Of a stretch of 64,000 nt of DNA, positions 50,128 through 58,066 are shown piece after piece. The DNA comes from Sphingomonas sp. Leaf339 (lineage in GTDB: Bacteria; Pseudomonadota; Alphaproteobacteria; Sphingomonadales; Sphingomonadaceae): the NCBI RefSeq assembly GCF_001426195.1, contig NZ_LMRS01000001.1:188501-252500 (forward strand), given 5' to 3'. Both the position numbers and the translations under genes were made by a program. A model generated the notes under the pieces. It made no database searches and was not told the origin of the DNA. It saw nothing but the letters and a program-made list of their open reading frames with translations. Position 1 is the stretch's first letter; every line of letters begins with the position of its first letter.

Positions 50128-52619
50128 AGGACTCCCCAGATGTCCTTGGCATATTCGCGGATCGTGCGATCTGACGAGAACCAACCGACACGCGCGACGT
50201 TCCTTATCGTCGCACTATTCCAGTCGGACCGGTTCGACCAACGCCGGTCCACCGTCCGCTGGGCCGCCGCATAGCTGTCGAAATCGGCGGCGAGCATGAA
50301 CCAGTCGCCGTCGTACAGGCCGCCCATCAGGCCCTTGTACCGGTCGGGATCGTCCGGCGAGAACACGCCCGACGCGATCGCCGCCAGCGCCTGACCCAGT
50401 TCGGGTGACGCCTCGATCGCCTCACGCGGGTTGTAGCCGCCGGCGCGCTTGGCCGCGACCTCGTCGGCGGTCATGCCGAAGATCACGATGTTCTCCGCGC
50501 CGATATGATCGCGGATCTCGACATTCGCACCGTCCAGCGTGCCAATCGTCAGCGCGCCGTTCATCGCGAATTTCATGTTGCCGGTGCCCGAAGCCTCCAT
50601 GCCGGCAGTCGAGATCTGTTCGGACAGATCGGCGGCGGGGATGATCTTTTCCGCCAGCGACACATTGTAATTGGGCACGAACGCGACCTTCAGTAGGTCG
50701 CCGACCGCCGGATCGGCGTTGACCCGGCGGGCGACGTCGCCGGCCAGTTTGATGATGAGTTTGGCGTTGTGATAGCTCGATGCCGCCTTGCCCGCGAACA
50801 ACTTCACGCGCGGCACCCAGTCACGTTCGGGATGGCTGCGGATCTGGTCATAGAGCGCGACCGTCTCGACGATGTTGAGCAACTGGCGCTTATATTCGTG
50901 GATGCGCTTGATCTGCACGTCGAACATCGCGTCGGGATCGACGCGCAGCCCGATCAGGTCCTTCAGATGCTTCGCCAGCGCGACCTTGTTGTCGCGCTTC
51001 ACCGCGGCGAATTTCTGCTGGAATGCCGCATCGTCGGCATGGGCGGCCAGCGCGTCCAGTTTTTCGGTGTCGTCGCAGAACGCGTCGCCGATCGCCTCAC
51101 GGATCAGGCTGGTCAGGCCGGGATTGCATTGCTGCAACCAGCGGCGCGGGGTGATGCCGTTGGTCTTGTTGTTGATCCGGTCCGGATACAGCTTGTGCAG
51201 ATCGGCGAACACCGTCTGCTTCATCAGGTCGGTGTGAAGAGCGGCAACGCCGTTGACGCTGTGGCTGCCGGCAAAGGCGAGGTTGGCCATGCGGACGCGC
51301 CGTTCGCCACCCTCGTCGATCAGGCTGATCGCCTTGATCGCCGCCTCGTCACTGCCCGCCGCGCGTGCCTCTCGCAGCAGCTTGCCGTTGATCGCATAGA
51401 CCAGCTGCATGTGGCGGGGCAGCAGGCGTTCGAACAGCGGCAACGGCCAGCTTTCCAGCGCCTCCGGCAACAGGGTGTGGTTGGTGTAGCCGAACGTCCG
51501 CTTGGTGATGTCCCACGCTTCGTCGAAGCCGAATTCGTGGAAATCGATCAACAGGCGCATCAACTCGGCGACGGATACCGCCGGATGCGTGTCGTTCAGC
51601 TGGATCGCCGCCTTGTCGGGCAGGGTGCGGATGTCGCCGAAATACTGGACGTGGCGGCGCACGATGTCCTGGATCGACGCCGACGAGAAGAAATACTCCT
51701 GCCGCAGGCGCAGTTCCTGACCGGCGGCGGTGGAATCGTTGGGATAGAGGACGCGGGTCAGCGTCTCCGCCCGCAACTGGCCGGCGAGCGCGCCGGTGAA
51801 ATCGCCCTCGTTAAATCGGTCGAGACGGATCGGGTCGAGCGCGCGGGCGGTCCACAGTCGCAACGTGTTGACCCGCTTGCCGCGCCAGCCGACCATCGGC
51901 GTATCGACCGCCATCGCCTCGACGGCCTCGCCCACTTTCCAATGGACCTGCCCGGTGTCGGTGCCGACCACTTCGCCGCCGAAGCCGACGAAATAGGCGC
52001 TTTCACGACGCTCGAACTCCCACGGATTGCCGTGCTGGAGCCAGTTTTCCGGCAGCTCGACCTGGAAACCGTCGTCCAGCCGCTGGCGGAACATGCCGTT
52101 CACATAGCGGATGCCATAGCCGTAGGCGGGGAGGTCCAGGCTCGCGAGGCTTTCCATAAAGCACGCCGCCAGCCGGCCGAGGCCGCCATTGCCCAGCGCC
52201 GCGTCGGGTTCGATCTCCTCGATGGCGGCTAGGTCCACGCCCAGCGATTTCAGCGCGCCGGCGATGTCGTGCGTGTGGCCCAGATTGGCGAGCGCATCGC
52301 GCAACAGGCGGCCGATCAGGAATTCGAGACTGAGATAATAGACCCGCTTGGCACCCTTCGCATGCGCCTCGCGCGTCGAGGTCATCCACTTTTCGATGAT
52401 GTCGTTACGGACGGTCAGGATCGTGGCGGCCAGCCAGTCATGCGGGCGGGCGGCCTTTTGGTCCTTGCCGATCCGGTGGACTAGGGTTTCGAGAATGGCG
52501 TCGGCCAGCGGATTGGCGTCGGCAACAGGCAATGCGGCAGGTGAAGTGGCCAAAGGGGCGCCCCGAATAGTTGGTCCGGTTTGATGTGTACCTGCGGCCG
52601 GGCCGAAGTCACGCGCCAT
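50124..52619 (-). CDS. glgP: glycogen/starch/alpha-glucan phosphorylase
   Basis: Releases glucose-1-phosphate from the non-reducing ends of glycogen using pyridoxal phosphate. 831 residues; the cofactor lysine is Lys683 within EASGTGNMKFAMNGALTIG. Other landmarks are LGNGGLGRLAACFMES and NPGL/ITPRRWL. ATG at 52619 lies only 15 bases after the mntH stop, so the glycogen genes may be transcribed from the mntH promoter; the first 25 residues are poorly conserved and a later TTG start cannot be excluded. Confidence 0.95.
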   Translation of the reverse strand: MARDFGPAAGTHQTGPTIRGAPLATSPAALPVADANPLADAILETLVHRIGKDQKAARPHDWLAATILTVRNDIIEKWMTSTREAHAKGAKRVYYLSLEFLIGRLLRDALANLGHTHDIAGALKSLGVDLAAIEEIEPDAALGNGGLGRLAACFMESLASLDLPAYGYGIRYVNGMFRQRLDDGFQVELPENWLQHGNPWEFERRESAYFVGFGGEVVGTDTGQVHWKVGEAVEAMAVDTPMVGWRGKRVNTLRLWTARALDPIRLDRFNEGDFTGALAGQLRAETLTRVLYPNDSTAAGQELRLRQEYFFSSASIQDIVRRHVQYFGDIRTLPDKAAIQLNDTHPAVSVAELMRLLIDFHEFGFDEAWDITKRTFGYTNHTLLPEALESWPLPLFERLLPRHMQLVYAINGKLLREARAAGSDEAAIKAISLIDEGGERRVRMANLAFAGSHSVNGVAALHTDLMKQTVFADLHKLYPDRINNKTNGITPRRWLQQCNPGLTSLIREAIGDAFCDDTEKLDALAAHADDAAFQQKFAAVKRDNKVALAKHLKDLIGLRVDPDAMFDVQIKRIHEYKRQLLNIVETVALYDQIRSHPERDWVPRVKLFAGKAASSYHNAKLIIKLAGDVARRVNADPAVGDLLKVAFVPNYNVSLAEKIIPAADLSEQISTAGMEASGTGNMKFAMNGALTIGTLDGANVEIRDHIGAENIVIFGMTADEVAAKRAGGYNPREAIEASPELGQALAAIASGVFSPDDPDRYKGLMGGLYDGDWFMLAADFDSYAAAQRTVDRRWSNRSDWNSATIRNVARVGWFSSDRTIREYAKDIWGVL

Positions 52620-52634
52620 TCGTATGCGGGGGTC

Positions 52635-53933
52635 TCACAACATTCCGTAAAGCAGCGTGCCGTTCAGCACGATGATGACCGCCGCGATCGTCCAGGCGAG
52701 CGTTCGCAGCCACAACGGGCTGACGAGTTCGCCCATCAGGTCGCGTCGGCCGGTGAAGACCACCAGCGGCACGACCGCGAACGGCAGTTGCAGGCTGAGG
52801 ATGACCTGACTGAGGACGAGGAGCTGTGTGGCGCCGGCATCGCCACTGGCACCGACGACGATCACCGCCGGTACGATCGCCAGGGCCCGCGTGACGAGCC
52901 GACGCGCCCAGACGGGCAGGCGCAGGTTCAGGAAGCCCTCCATCACGATCTGCCCGGCCAGCGTGCCGGTGACGGTGGAGTTCTGGCCCGACGCCAGCAG
53001 AGCGACCGCAAACACGACGCTGGCCGCGCCCATGCCCAGCGACGGGGCGAGCAGGCGGTACGCCTCGTCGATCTCGGCTATGTCGGTGCGGCCGGCGGTA
53101 TGGAAGGCGGCGGCGGCGAGGATCAGGATCGAGGCGTTGATGAAAAAGGCGAGACCGAGCGCGACGGTGCTGTCGATCGTGGCGAGTTTCGCCGCCTCGC
53201 GCTTGCCGCCGACATCCTGATCAAATGCGCGGGTCTGGACGATCGAGGAATGGAGATAGAGATTGTGCGGCATCACCGTCGCGCCGAGGATGCCGATCGC
53301 GATATACAGCATCGCCGGGTTGGTCAGGATTTCCGTCGTCGGGACGAGGCCGCGCATGATCGCCCCCGGATCGGGGCGGGCGAGCGCCAGTTCGAACACG
53401 AAGCAGCCGGCGATGATGACCAGCAGCGCGATAATGAACGCCTCCAACCGGCGGAACCCGTATCGTTGCAGGGCGAGGATCAGGAACACGTCGACCGCGG
53501 TGACGATCACGCCCCAGGTCAGCGGCAGGCCGAACAGCAGTTTCAACGCGATCGCGGTGCCCAGCACCTCGGCCAGGTCGCAGGCGACGATCGCGATCTC
53601 GCAAAGTACCCACAGGACCAGCGTCACCGGCCGTGAATAATTCGCCCGGCACGCCTGCGCCAGATCGAGGCCGGAGGCGACACCCAGCCGCGCGGATAGA
53701 GCCTGCAGCACGATCGCCATCAGGTTCGACAGCAGGATGACCGACAGCAACGTGTAACCAAAGGCCGATCCGCCGGCGATGTCGGTCGCCCAATTGCCCG
53801 GGTCCATATAGCCGACCGCGACCAGATAGCCGGGACCGGCAAAGGCGAGGAAGCGGCGGAACCCGCCGGTCCCCTTCGGAACGGCCACGCTGCGGTGGCT
53901 ATCGGCAAGGGAGCGGGTTGGTGTCGGCGTCAT
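52635..53933 (-). CDS. mntH: Nramp-family Mn2+/divalent metal transporter
   Basis: Proton-coupled manganese/iron importer of the inner membrane. 432 residues, eleven spans; the metal-site motifs DPGN (Asp44-Asn47) in TM1 and [14 protein letters not shown] in TM6 are intact, as is the [15 protein letters not shown] loop. It lies directly upstream of glgP (15 bases) on the same strand, an unexpected neighbour. No MntR/Fur gene is near and no clear Mur/Fur box was recognised upstream. Confidence 0.94.
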   Translation of the reverse strand: MTPTPTRSLADSHRSVAVPKGTGGFRRFLAFAGPGYLVAVGYMDPGNWATDIAGGSAFGYTLLSVILLSNLMAIVLQALSARLGVASGLDLAQACRANYSRPVTLVLWVLCEIAIVACDLAEVLGTAIALKLLFGLPLTWGVIVTAVDVFLILALQRYGFRRLEAFIIALLVIIAGCFVFELALARPDPGAIMRGLVPTTEILTNPAMLYIAIGILGATVMPHNLYLHSSIVQTRAFDQDVGGKREAAKLATIDSTVALGLAFFINASILILAAAAFHTAGRTDIAEIDEAYRLLAPSLGMGAASVVFAVALLASGQNSTVTGTLAGQIVMEGFLNLRLPVWARRLVTRALAIVPAVIVVGASGDAGATQLLVLSQVILSLQLPFAVVPLVVFTGRRDLMGELVSPLWLRTLAWTIAAVIIVLNGTLLYGML

Positions 53934-54030
53934 CGCGCCTGCTCCTGCCGGATGCGATCAGGGGCGGCAAGCATTGTGCGCATGGCGAGCGGCCATTGCC
54001 TTTGCCTCGCCGGCACGACAGAGGCGGAAC

Positions 54031-54453
54031 ATGCGTATGCTCATTCTGCCGCTGGCGACCATCGTCGCTGCCCTGACCCTGGTTTCGGCCGCCGATGCGG
54101 CGACACCGATCGCGGGTCGCTGGCTGACCGAGGAGGGCAGCGCGATCGTGACCATCGCCCCGTGCGGCGCGTCGACGTGCGGGCGGATCACGAAGCTCAT
54201 CAAGGGGCCGCCTTCCGGCCCGCCGCTCGATCGCAACAATCCCGACGCCCGGTTGCGCGACCGCCCGATCGAGGGGCTGGTGATCCTAACCGAGTTCAAG
54301 GACGACGGCGACGACTGGCGCGGCCGCATCTACGATCCGAAATCAGGCAAGACGTACAAGTCGATCCTGAAGCGCGAGGCGGATGGCCGGCTAAAGGTAC
54401 AGGGTTGCATCGCGTTCTTCTGCCAGACGCAGCGGTGGACGCCGGCGCGCTGA
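54031..54453 (+). CDS. DUF2147 family periplasmic protein
   Basis: 140 residues with a signal peptide (MRMLILPLATIVAALTLVSAADA) and a DUF2147 domain: GRWLTEEGSAIVTIAPCG, then CGRITKL, DWRGRIYDPKSGKTY and a final cysteine-containing strand CIAFFCQTQRW. Two pairs of cysteines could be disulphide-bonded. Function of the family is unknown; its fold resembles lipocalin-like beta barrels. GAGGCGG precedes the ATG at 54031. Confidence 0.88.
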   Translation: MRMLILPLATIVAALTLVSAADAATPIAGRWLTEEGSAIVTIAPCGASTCGRITKLIKGPPSGPPLDRNNPDARLRDRPIEGLVILTEFKDDGDDWRGRIYDPKSGKTYKSILKREADGRLKVQGCIAFFCQTQRWTPAR

Positions 54454-54501
54454 CCGGATCGCTAACCCGCTGGTAAGACCGTTCCAGCTAACGATGGTGG
54501 C

Positions 54502-54960
54502 ATGGATGTATCCGCCAGCCTCGCCCGCCTGCACGAGCATCAGGATCGCATCCTGATGATCCTCGACCGCGCGACGGACCTGATCCACGGCGATCCTGAT
54601 CGCAATCGTGCCGGACTGGCGACGAGCCGTTGGGAAATGGCGCGGCGGCTGCGCGAATATCAGCTGTTCAAACATCGCGAGTTGTTCGATCCGATGATCG
54701 CCGGCGGTGACCCGGAGCAGCGCCGGCGCGCTCGGCTGATGAAGGCGGACTGCCTCCTGCTCAGCGAAGATTTTCAGGCCCATGTCGCGCGCTGGAGCGG
54801 GGTGGACGTGGCGGACGACTGGATCACCTATCGCCGGGCGATGCTGGCGATCACCACCCGGCTGCGGGGCACCGTGATGCGCGAGCGACATGAACTGGCT
54901 CAGACGTTGCGGCTGGTGCCGGCGTCGGCGTCCCGCGCGCGGATCGCCGTAACCGGATAA
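54502..54960 (+). CDS. hemerythrin-like four-helix protein
   Basis: 152 helical residues with histidines spaced as in HHE/hemerythrin domains: His11/His13, His58 (FKHRELFDP, with Glu60), His94 (FQAHVARW) and His130-Glu131 (RERHEL). Iron binding is plausible. It is related along its whole length to the protein at 15.6-16.1 kb, which keeps only the first two sites. The start at 54502 (MDVSASLARLHEHQD) has little ribosome site. It lies between DUF2147 and a TonB-like gene in the same direction. Confidence 0.6.
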   Translation: MDVSASLARLHEHQDRILMILDRATDLIHGDPDRNRAGLATSRWEMARRLREYQLFKHRELFDPMIAGGDPEQRRRARLMKADCLLLSEDFQAHVARWSGVDVADDWITYRRAMLAITTRLRGTVMRERHELAQTLRLVPASASRARIAVTG

Positions 54961-55013
54961 ACCCTGCGGGCCATCTTGCCGCGGCCTGCGCCGGGGTCTA
55001 GGCGCGGCGCTTC

Positions 55014-55781
55014 ATGCGGTCGGCCTATTTTCAGCCTTCGTCGGACCGGCGGCGTCTCGTCTCCCTGTTGCTGACGATTGCCGCGCACATTCTGATCATT
55101 TTGCTGCTGTTGCGGCTGGCGCCGGCCGCGTCGCCGCCGCTTGAACCGGAATCGATGCCGGTGACGTTCGGCCTCGCGCCAGAACCCGGCGCCGCGCCGA
55201 AGGCATCGCCGAAGCCCGCCGTTGCCAAGGCGGCCCGCGCGGCGGGCGGTGCGCCGGCCGCCGCGCCATCGCGCGTCGCGCCGCCCACCGACCTGCCGCC
55301 ACCGCCGCCGACACCTCCGATCGAACTCCCCTCGATGATCGGCGGCAAGGAACTGTTCGACGGCGTTGGTACGGCGATGGCGACCCGCCGCGCCGACGCC
55401 GGCCGCGGCGAGGGAGAGGGTGAAGGCGACGATTCGGGCAAGGACAGCGGCAGCACTTATGGGCCGGGCGAGGGACCGGGCGGGCAGCGGCTGTACAATG
55501 CGGAATGGTACACCCGGCCGCCACGCGGTGTGCTGCAATCCTACCTACCGCGCGGGGCGCCGCCGAACAGCTGGGGCATGATCGCCTGCCAGACGATCGA
55601 CGATTACCGCGTCGACAATTGCCGGTTCCTGGGCGAATCGCCGCTGGGGTCCGGCATCGGCCGGGCGATGCGCGAGGCGGCATGGCAGTTCCGGGTACGA
55701 CCGCCGCGGATCGGGGGCAAGAAGATGGTCGGCGCGTGGGTGCGCATCCGGATGGATTTCACGGACAAGCCAGAGGATTGA
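55014..55781 (+). CDS. TonB-like protein with proline-rich linker
   Basis: 255 residues with one N-terminal membrane helix (LVSLLLTIAAHILIILLLL), a Pro/Ala-rich periplasmic linker (about 40-115, including DLPPPPPTPPIELP), an acidic Gly-rich patch (GEGEGEGDD) and a C-terminal domain ending in VGAWVRIRMDF, which resembles the last strand of TonB C-terminal domains. This is the build of an energy transducer, but no ExbB/ExbD genes are near and the N-terminal TonB motif SxxxH is only suggested by LTIAAH. A paralogue of unknown partner is the safest reading. Confidence 0.6.
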   Translation: MRSAYFQPSSDRRRLVSLLLTIAAHILIILLLLRLAPAASPPLEPESMPVTFGLAPEPGAAPKASPKPAVAKAARAAGGAPAAAPSRVAPPTDLPPPPPTPPIELPSMIGGKELFDGVGTAMATRRADAGRGEGEGEGDDSGKDSGSTYGPGEGPGGQRLYNAEWYTRPPRGVLQSYLPRGAPPNSWGMIACQTIDDYRVDNCRFLGESPLGSGIGRAMREAAWQFRVRPPRIGGKKMVGAWVRIRMDFTDKPED

Positions 55782-55797
55782 GCGTTCGGTTGGCCGG

Positions 55798-56433
55798 TCA
55801 CACCGGCGCGGCGATCACGTCAGGCCCCGCGCCATAATGATGCCAGGTGAAGATTGCCGCCGCGCCGCGATGGGGGCGCCACGCCTCCGCCAGTTCGCGG
55901 GTCAGGCGTTCGGAGGGGCGGGTATCATGGCCCAGGATGCGGCCGACCTCGATCTGCACCGCGAGATCGCCGGCGGGCCAGATGTCCGGGCGACCTTCGG
56001 CGAACAACAGGTACACCTCCGCCGACCAGCGGCCGATGCCCTTCACGCGGACGAGGGCGGCGATGGCTTCCTCGTCGTCCGCGGGCAGCGCGGCGAGATC
56101 GAGACGGCCGCTCGTTACCTCGTCGGCCAGGCTGCGGGCATAGCCGGCCTTTTGCCGCGACAGGCCAGCGGCGCGAAGCTGTTCGTCGGTGGCGGCCGCG
56201 ACCACCACGGGATCGCTGGCATTGCCCAGCATCGTGTCGAGCTTCAGCCACACGGCATTGGCGGACTGGACGCTGACCTGCTGGCCGATGATCGTGCGCA
56301 GCAACGTGGCATAACCACGATCGCGCACACGGGGTGCCGGATAGCCGATCCGCCCGATCGCGGCGGCGAAGGCAGGCTCGATATCGCTCAACGCGTCGAG
56401 GCTGGTGCGTAGCTGGTTTTCGCTCAAGCCCAT
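55798..56433 (-). CDS. DNA-3-methyladenine glycosylase II (AlkA-type, HhH-GPD)
   Basis: Removes alkylated purines from DNA. 211 residues with the helix-hairpin-helix LVRVKGIGRWSAEVYLLF (about 127-145) and the catalytic Asp156 in PAGDLAVQ. It lacks the N-terminal domain of E. coli AlkA and so resembles the short MAG1-type enzymes. It converges on the TonB-like gene and diverges from the ferredoxin gene. Confidence 0.92.
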   Translation of the reverse strand: MGLSENQLRTSLDALSDIEPAFAAAIGRIGYPAPRVRDRGYATLLRTIIGQQVSVQSANAVWLKLDTMLGNASDPVVVAAATDEQLRAAGLSRQKAGYARSLADEVTSGRLDLAALPADDEEAIAALVRVKGIGRWSAEVYLLFAEGRPDIWPAGDLAVQIEVGRILGHDTRPSERLTRELAEAWRPHRGAAAIFTWHHYGAGPDVIAAPV

Positions 56434-56505
56434 GATGTTTGGCCCTTCAAGGCTTGATCCGGGTGACGCGCACCGTCATGGCGGCGACCGGGAACAGGAG
56501 ATTGC

Positions 56506-56826
56506 ATGATGCCGACGCTTATCGTCACGACACGCGAAGGGGAAGAACGCGAACTGGCCGGCGAGACTGGCCTGTCGGTGATGGAAGTGATCCGCGACGG
56601 TGGCATCGACGAGCTGCTGGCGCTGTGCGGCGGTTGTTGCAGTTGCGCGACGTGCCATGTCCATGTCGATCCGGCGTTCCTCGACAAGCTGCCGAAGATG
56701 GGACCGGACGAGGACGACCTGCTCGATTCAGCCGGCGATCGCGATGCGACGTCGCGGCTGTCGTGCCAGATTCAGTTCGGCCCGGCGCTGGACGGCTTGC
56801 GGGTGAGGATCGCGGCGGAGGATTGA
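56506..56826 (+). CDS. adrenodoxin-type 2Fe-2S ferredoxin
   Basis: A 106-residue electron carrier. The cluster cysteines follow the adrenodoxin spacing: Cys41, Cys47 and Cys50 (C-x5-C-x2-C) and the fourth in RLSCQIQF near residue 87. Such ferredoxins serve cytochromes P450, Rieske oxygenases or iron-sulphur assembly; none of these is adjacent. AGGAG lies 5 bases before ATG 56506 and 8 before ATG 56509, so either may be used. The stop is 14 bases from the left repeat of the DUF559 unit. Confidence 0.92.
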   Translation: MMPTLIVTTREGEERELAGETGLSVMEVIRDGGIDELLALCGGCCSCATCHVHVDPAFLDKLPKMGPDEDDLLDSAGDRDATSRLSCQIQFGPALDGLRVRIAAED

Positions 56827-56839
56827 GGGCTGCTCTTTC

Positions 56840-57250
56840 CTAATCCTCCCCCGGCGGGGGAGGGGGACCGGCCGAAGGCTGGTGGAGGGGTAGGTTTCCA
56901 CGCGCGCCGCACCATGACAGGACATGAACGATCACCGCATCGAGATCCGTGAGGACGTTCATAGCCGCAATCCGGCATACGCGAATGTGCTGCGTCGCAA
57001 GCCAGGCATCACGCTCGCCATCGCGTTGTGGTCGACCGCTCCGATTATGGGCCTCCCCATCGACCTCGATAGCGAGATGATGGCTCACACAGAAGAAATC
57101 GAGGACGTAGCGGCCCGCAGGATGCTGGCGGCGAAACTTCAGGCCTGCCGGGCGCTTGCGAAGTTCCTGCCATAGAATGACTTCTGGCAATGTCATCGTG
57201 CGGCGGAGCTTGCTGGCACGATGCTGCGTCTGTTTCGGGCCGTGGAGCAT
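56840..57250 (-). CDS. DUF559 nuclease-like protein (PD-(D/E)XK, Vsr-like fold)
   Basis: 136 residues. The DUF559 core is clear: MTLPEVILWQELRKR, then LKFRRQHPAGRYVLDFFC, LAIEVDGEAHNR with the Asp and Glu-x-Asp pattern of PD-(D/E)XK nucleases, and a final RVCRIAAMNVLTDLD. DUF559 is grouped with Vsr-like endonucleases, but no activity has been shown for it as far as I know. The C-terminus HQPSAGPPPPPGED is produced by translation through the left repeat. ATG at 57250 lies just inside the right repeat, whose GGAGGGG is the only ribosome-site-like sequence, about 13 bases upstream; ATG at codon 19 is an alternative. Confidence 0.8.
   Translation of the reverse strand: MLHGPKQTQHRASKLRRTMTLPEVILWQELRKRPAGLKFRRQHPAGRYVLDFFCVSHHLAIEVDGEAHNRSGRPQRDGERDAWLATQHIRVCRIAAMNVLTDLDAVIVHVLSWCGARGNLPLHQPSAGPPPPPGED
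56842..56894 (+). repeat. left copy of the composite two-hairpin repeat
   Basis: CCTCCCCC-GGC-GGGGGAGG (56845-56863) is followed by ACCGGCC-GAA-GGCTGGT (56867-56883) and GGAGGGGTAGG (56884-56894). The last 17 codons of the DUF559 gene are read through it on the opposite strand. Confidence 0.85.
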
Positions 57251-57260
57251 CTGGACCGCT

Positions 57261-57308
57261 ACCCCTCCGTCGCGCTGCGCGCGCCACCTCCCCCGCCGGG
57301 GGAGGATT
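57261..57308 (-). repeat. right copy of the composite two-hairpin repeat (inverted)
   Basis: Read on the minus strand it begins ATCCTCCCCC-GGC-GGGGGAGG (57307-57287), then a GC hairpin around GCGCGCGCAGCGCG, then GGAGGGGT (57268-57261). The outer palindrome is identical to the left copy, while the inner hairpin differs in sequence but not in position. Confidence 0.85.
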
Positions 57309-57319
57309 TTCCGGTCAAA

Positions 57320-58066
57320 TCAATCCCGCGCCGCCACCGCATACAACGCGATCGCCGCGGCGTTCGATACGTTCAGGCTCTCCACCCGGTCCGAAATCGG
57401 CAGCTTCGCCAGCAGATCGCAATGCGCCTCGGTGTTCTGGCGCATGCCTTCGCCCTCGGCGCCCAGCACGATGCAGATGCGCTGCGTGCCCATCGCCTGC
57501 ACCAGCGTCTGGTCGGCGCTGCCAGTCAGGCCGATGCGCCAGAAACCCGCCTCGGCGATCGCCTCCAGCGCGCGAGCGAGGTTGACGACGCGGACCCAGG
57601 GCACCGTCTCCAGCGCGCCTGATGCGGCGCGGGCGACCGTGCCAGATTCCGGTGGCGAATGGCGGTCCTGCGTGACGATGCCGAGCGCGTCGAACGCGGC
57701 GGCCGAGCGCAGGATGGCGCCGACATTATGCGGATCGGTGACCTGATCGAGCACCACCAGCGGCCGCTGGTCGTCCTTGCCCGCCATCAGCAGATCGGCC
57801 AGCCACATGTCCTCCAGCGGATCGACCTCGGCGATCACGCCCTGATGCGGCGCGTCGCTGGGGACGAGGCGGCCGAGATCGGCGACATCGGCATAGGTCA
57901 CCGGGATCTCCGGCGGCACGGGGATCGCCGCCGCCGCCTCGCGCGTCAGCCACAGCTTGCGCACGGTACGGTCGGGATTGGCAAGCGCGGCGGTCACCGC
58001 ATGCCGGCCCCAGAGGCGGGGGCGGTTGGCGGTGCCGGTCGAGGGGCGGTGGCCACGGCGTGCCAT
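57320..58066 (-). CDS. rlmB: 23S rRNA (guanosine-2'-O-)-methyltransferase RlmB
   Basis: SPOUT methyltransferase that modifies a guanosine in the peptidyl-transferase region of 23S rRNA. 248 residues with a short L30-like N-terminal substrate domain (about 15-80) and the knotted catalytic domain with its three motifs LDQVTDPHNVGAILRSA, IVLGAEGEGM and ESLNVSNAAAIALY. The ATG shares one base with the upstream peptidase stop (TGATG). Confidence 0.93.
   Translation of the reverse strand: MARRGHRPSTGTANRPRLWGRHAVTAALANPDRTVRKLWLTREAAAAIPVPPEIPVTYADVADLGRLVPSDAPHQGVIAEVDPLEDMWLADLLMAGKDDQRPLVVLDQVTDPHNVGAILRSAAAFDALGIVTQDRHSPPESGTVARAASGALETVPWVRVVNLARALEAIAEAGFWRIGLTGSADQTLVQAMGTQRICIVLGAEGEGMRQNTEAHCDLLAKLPISDRVESLNVSNAAAIALYAVAARD

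Larger units (their letters stand above)
56841..57308. mobile_element. candidate REP-bounded DUF559 unit filling the fdx-rlmB gap
   Basis: Two inverted copies of a composite repeat bound a single gene. The left copy (56842-56894) and the right copy (57261-57308, inverted) share ATCCTCCCCC-GGC-GGGGGAGG, a second hairpin of different sequence, and GGAGGGGTAG. TTTCC occurs directly outside each end (56836-56840 and 57308-57312), as a 5-base target duplication would. Only 14 and 11 bases remain to the flanking stop codons. No transposase is encoded, so any movement would depend on the nuclease-like product or on other enzymes. Confidence 0.5.

Noticed and set aside
54466..54490. AACC...GTTCC on the plus strand as a minus-strand stress promoter
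   Set aside because: The spacing is only about 13 bases and no minus-strand gene starts downstream of it.
55798..55830. Terminator between the TonB-like gene and the convergent glycosylase
   Set aside because: The 16-base gap contains no stem with a T-run. Short GC pairings there are not better than chance.
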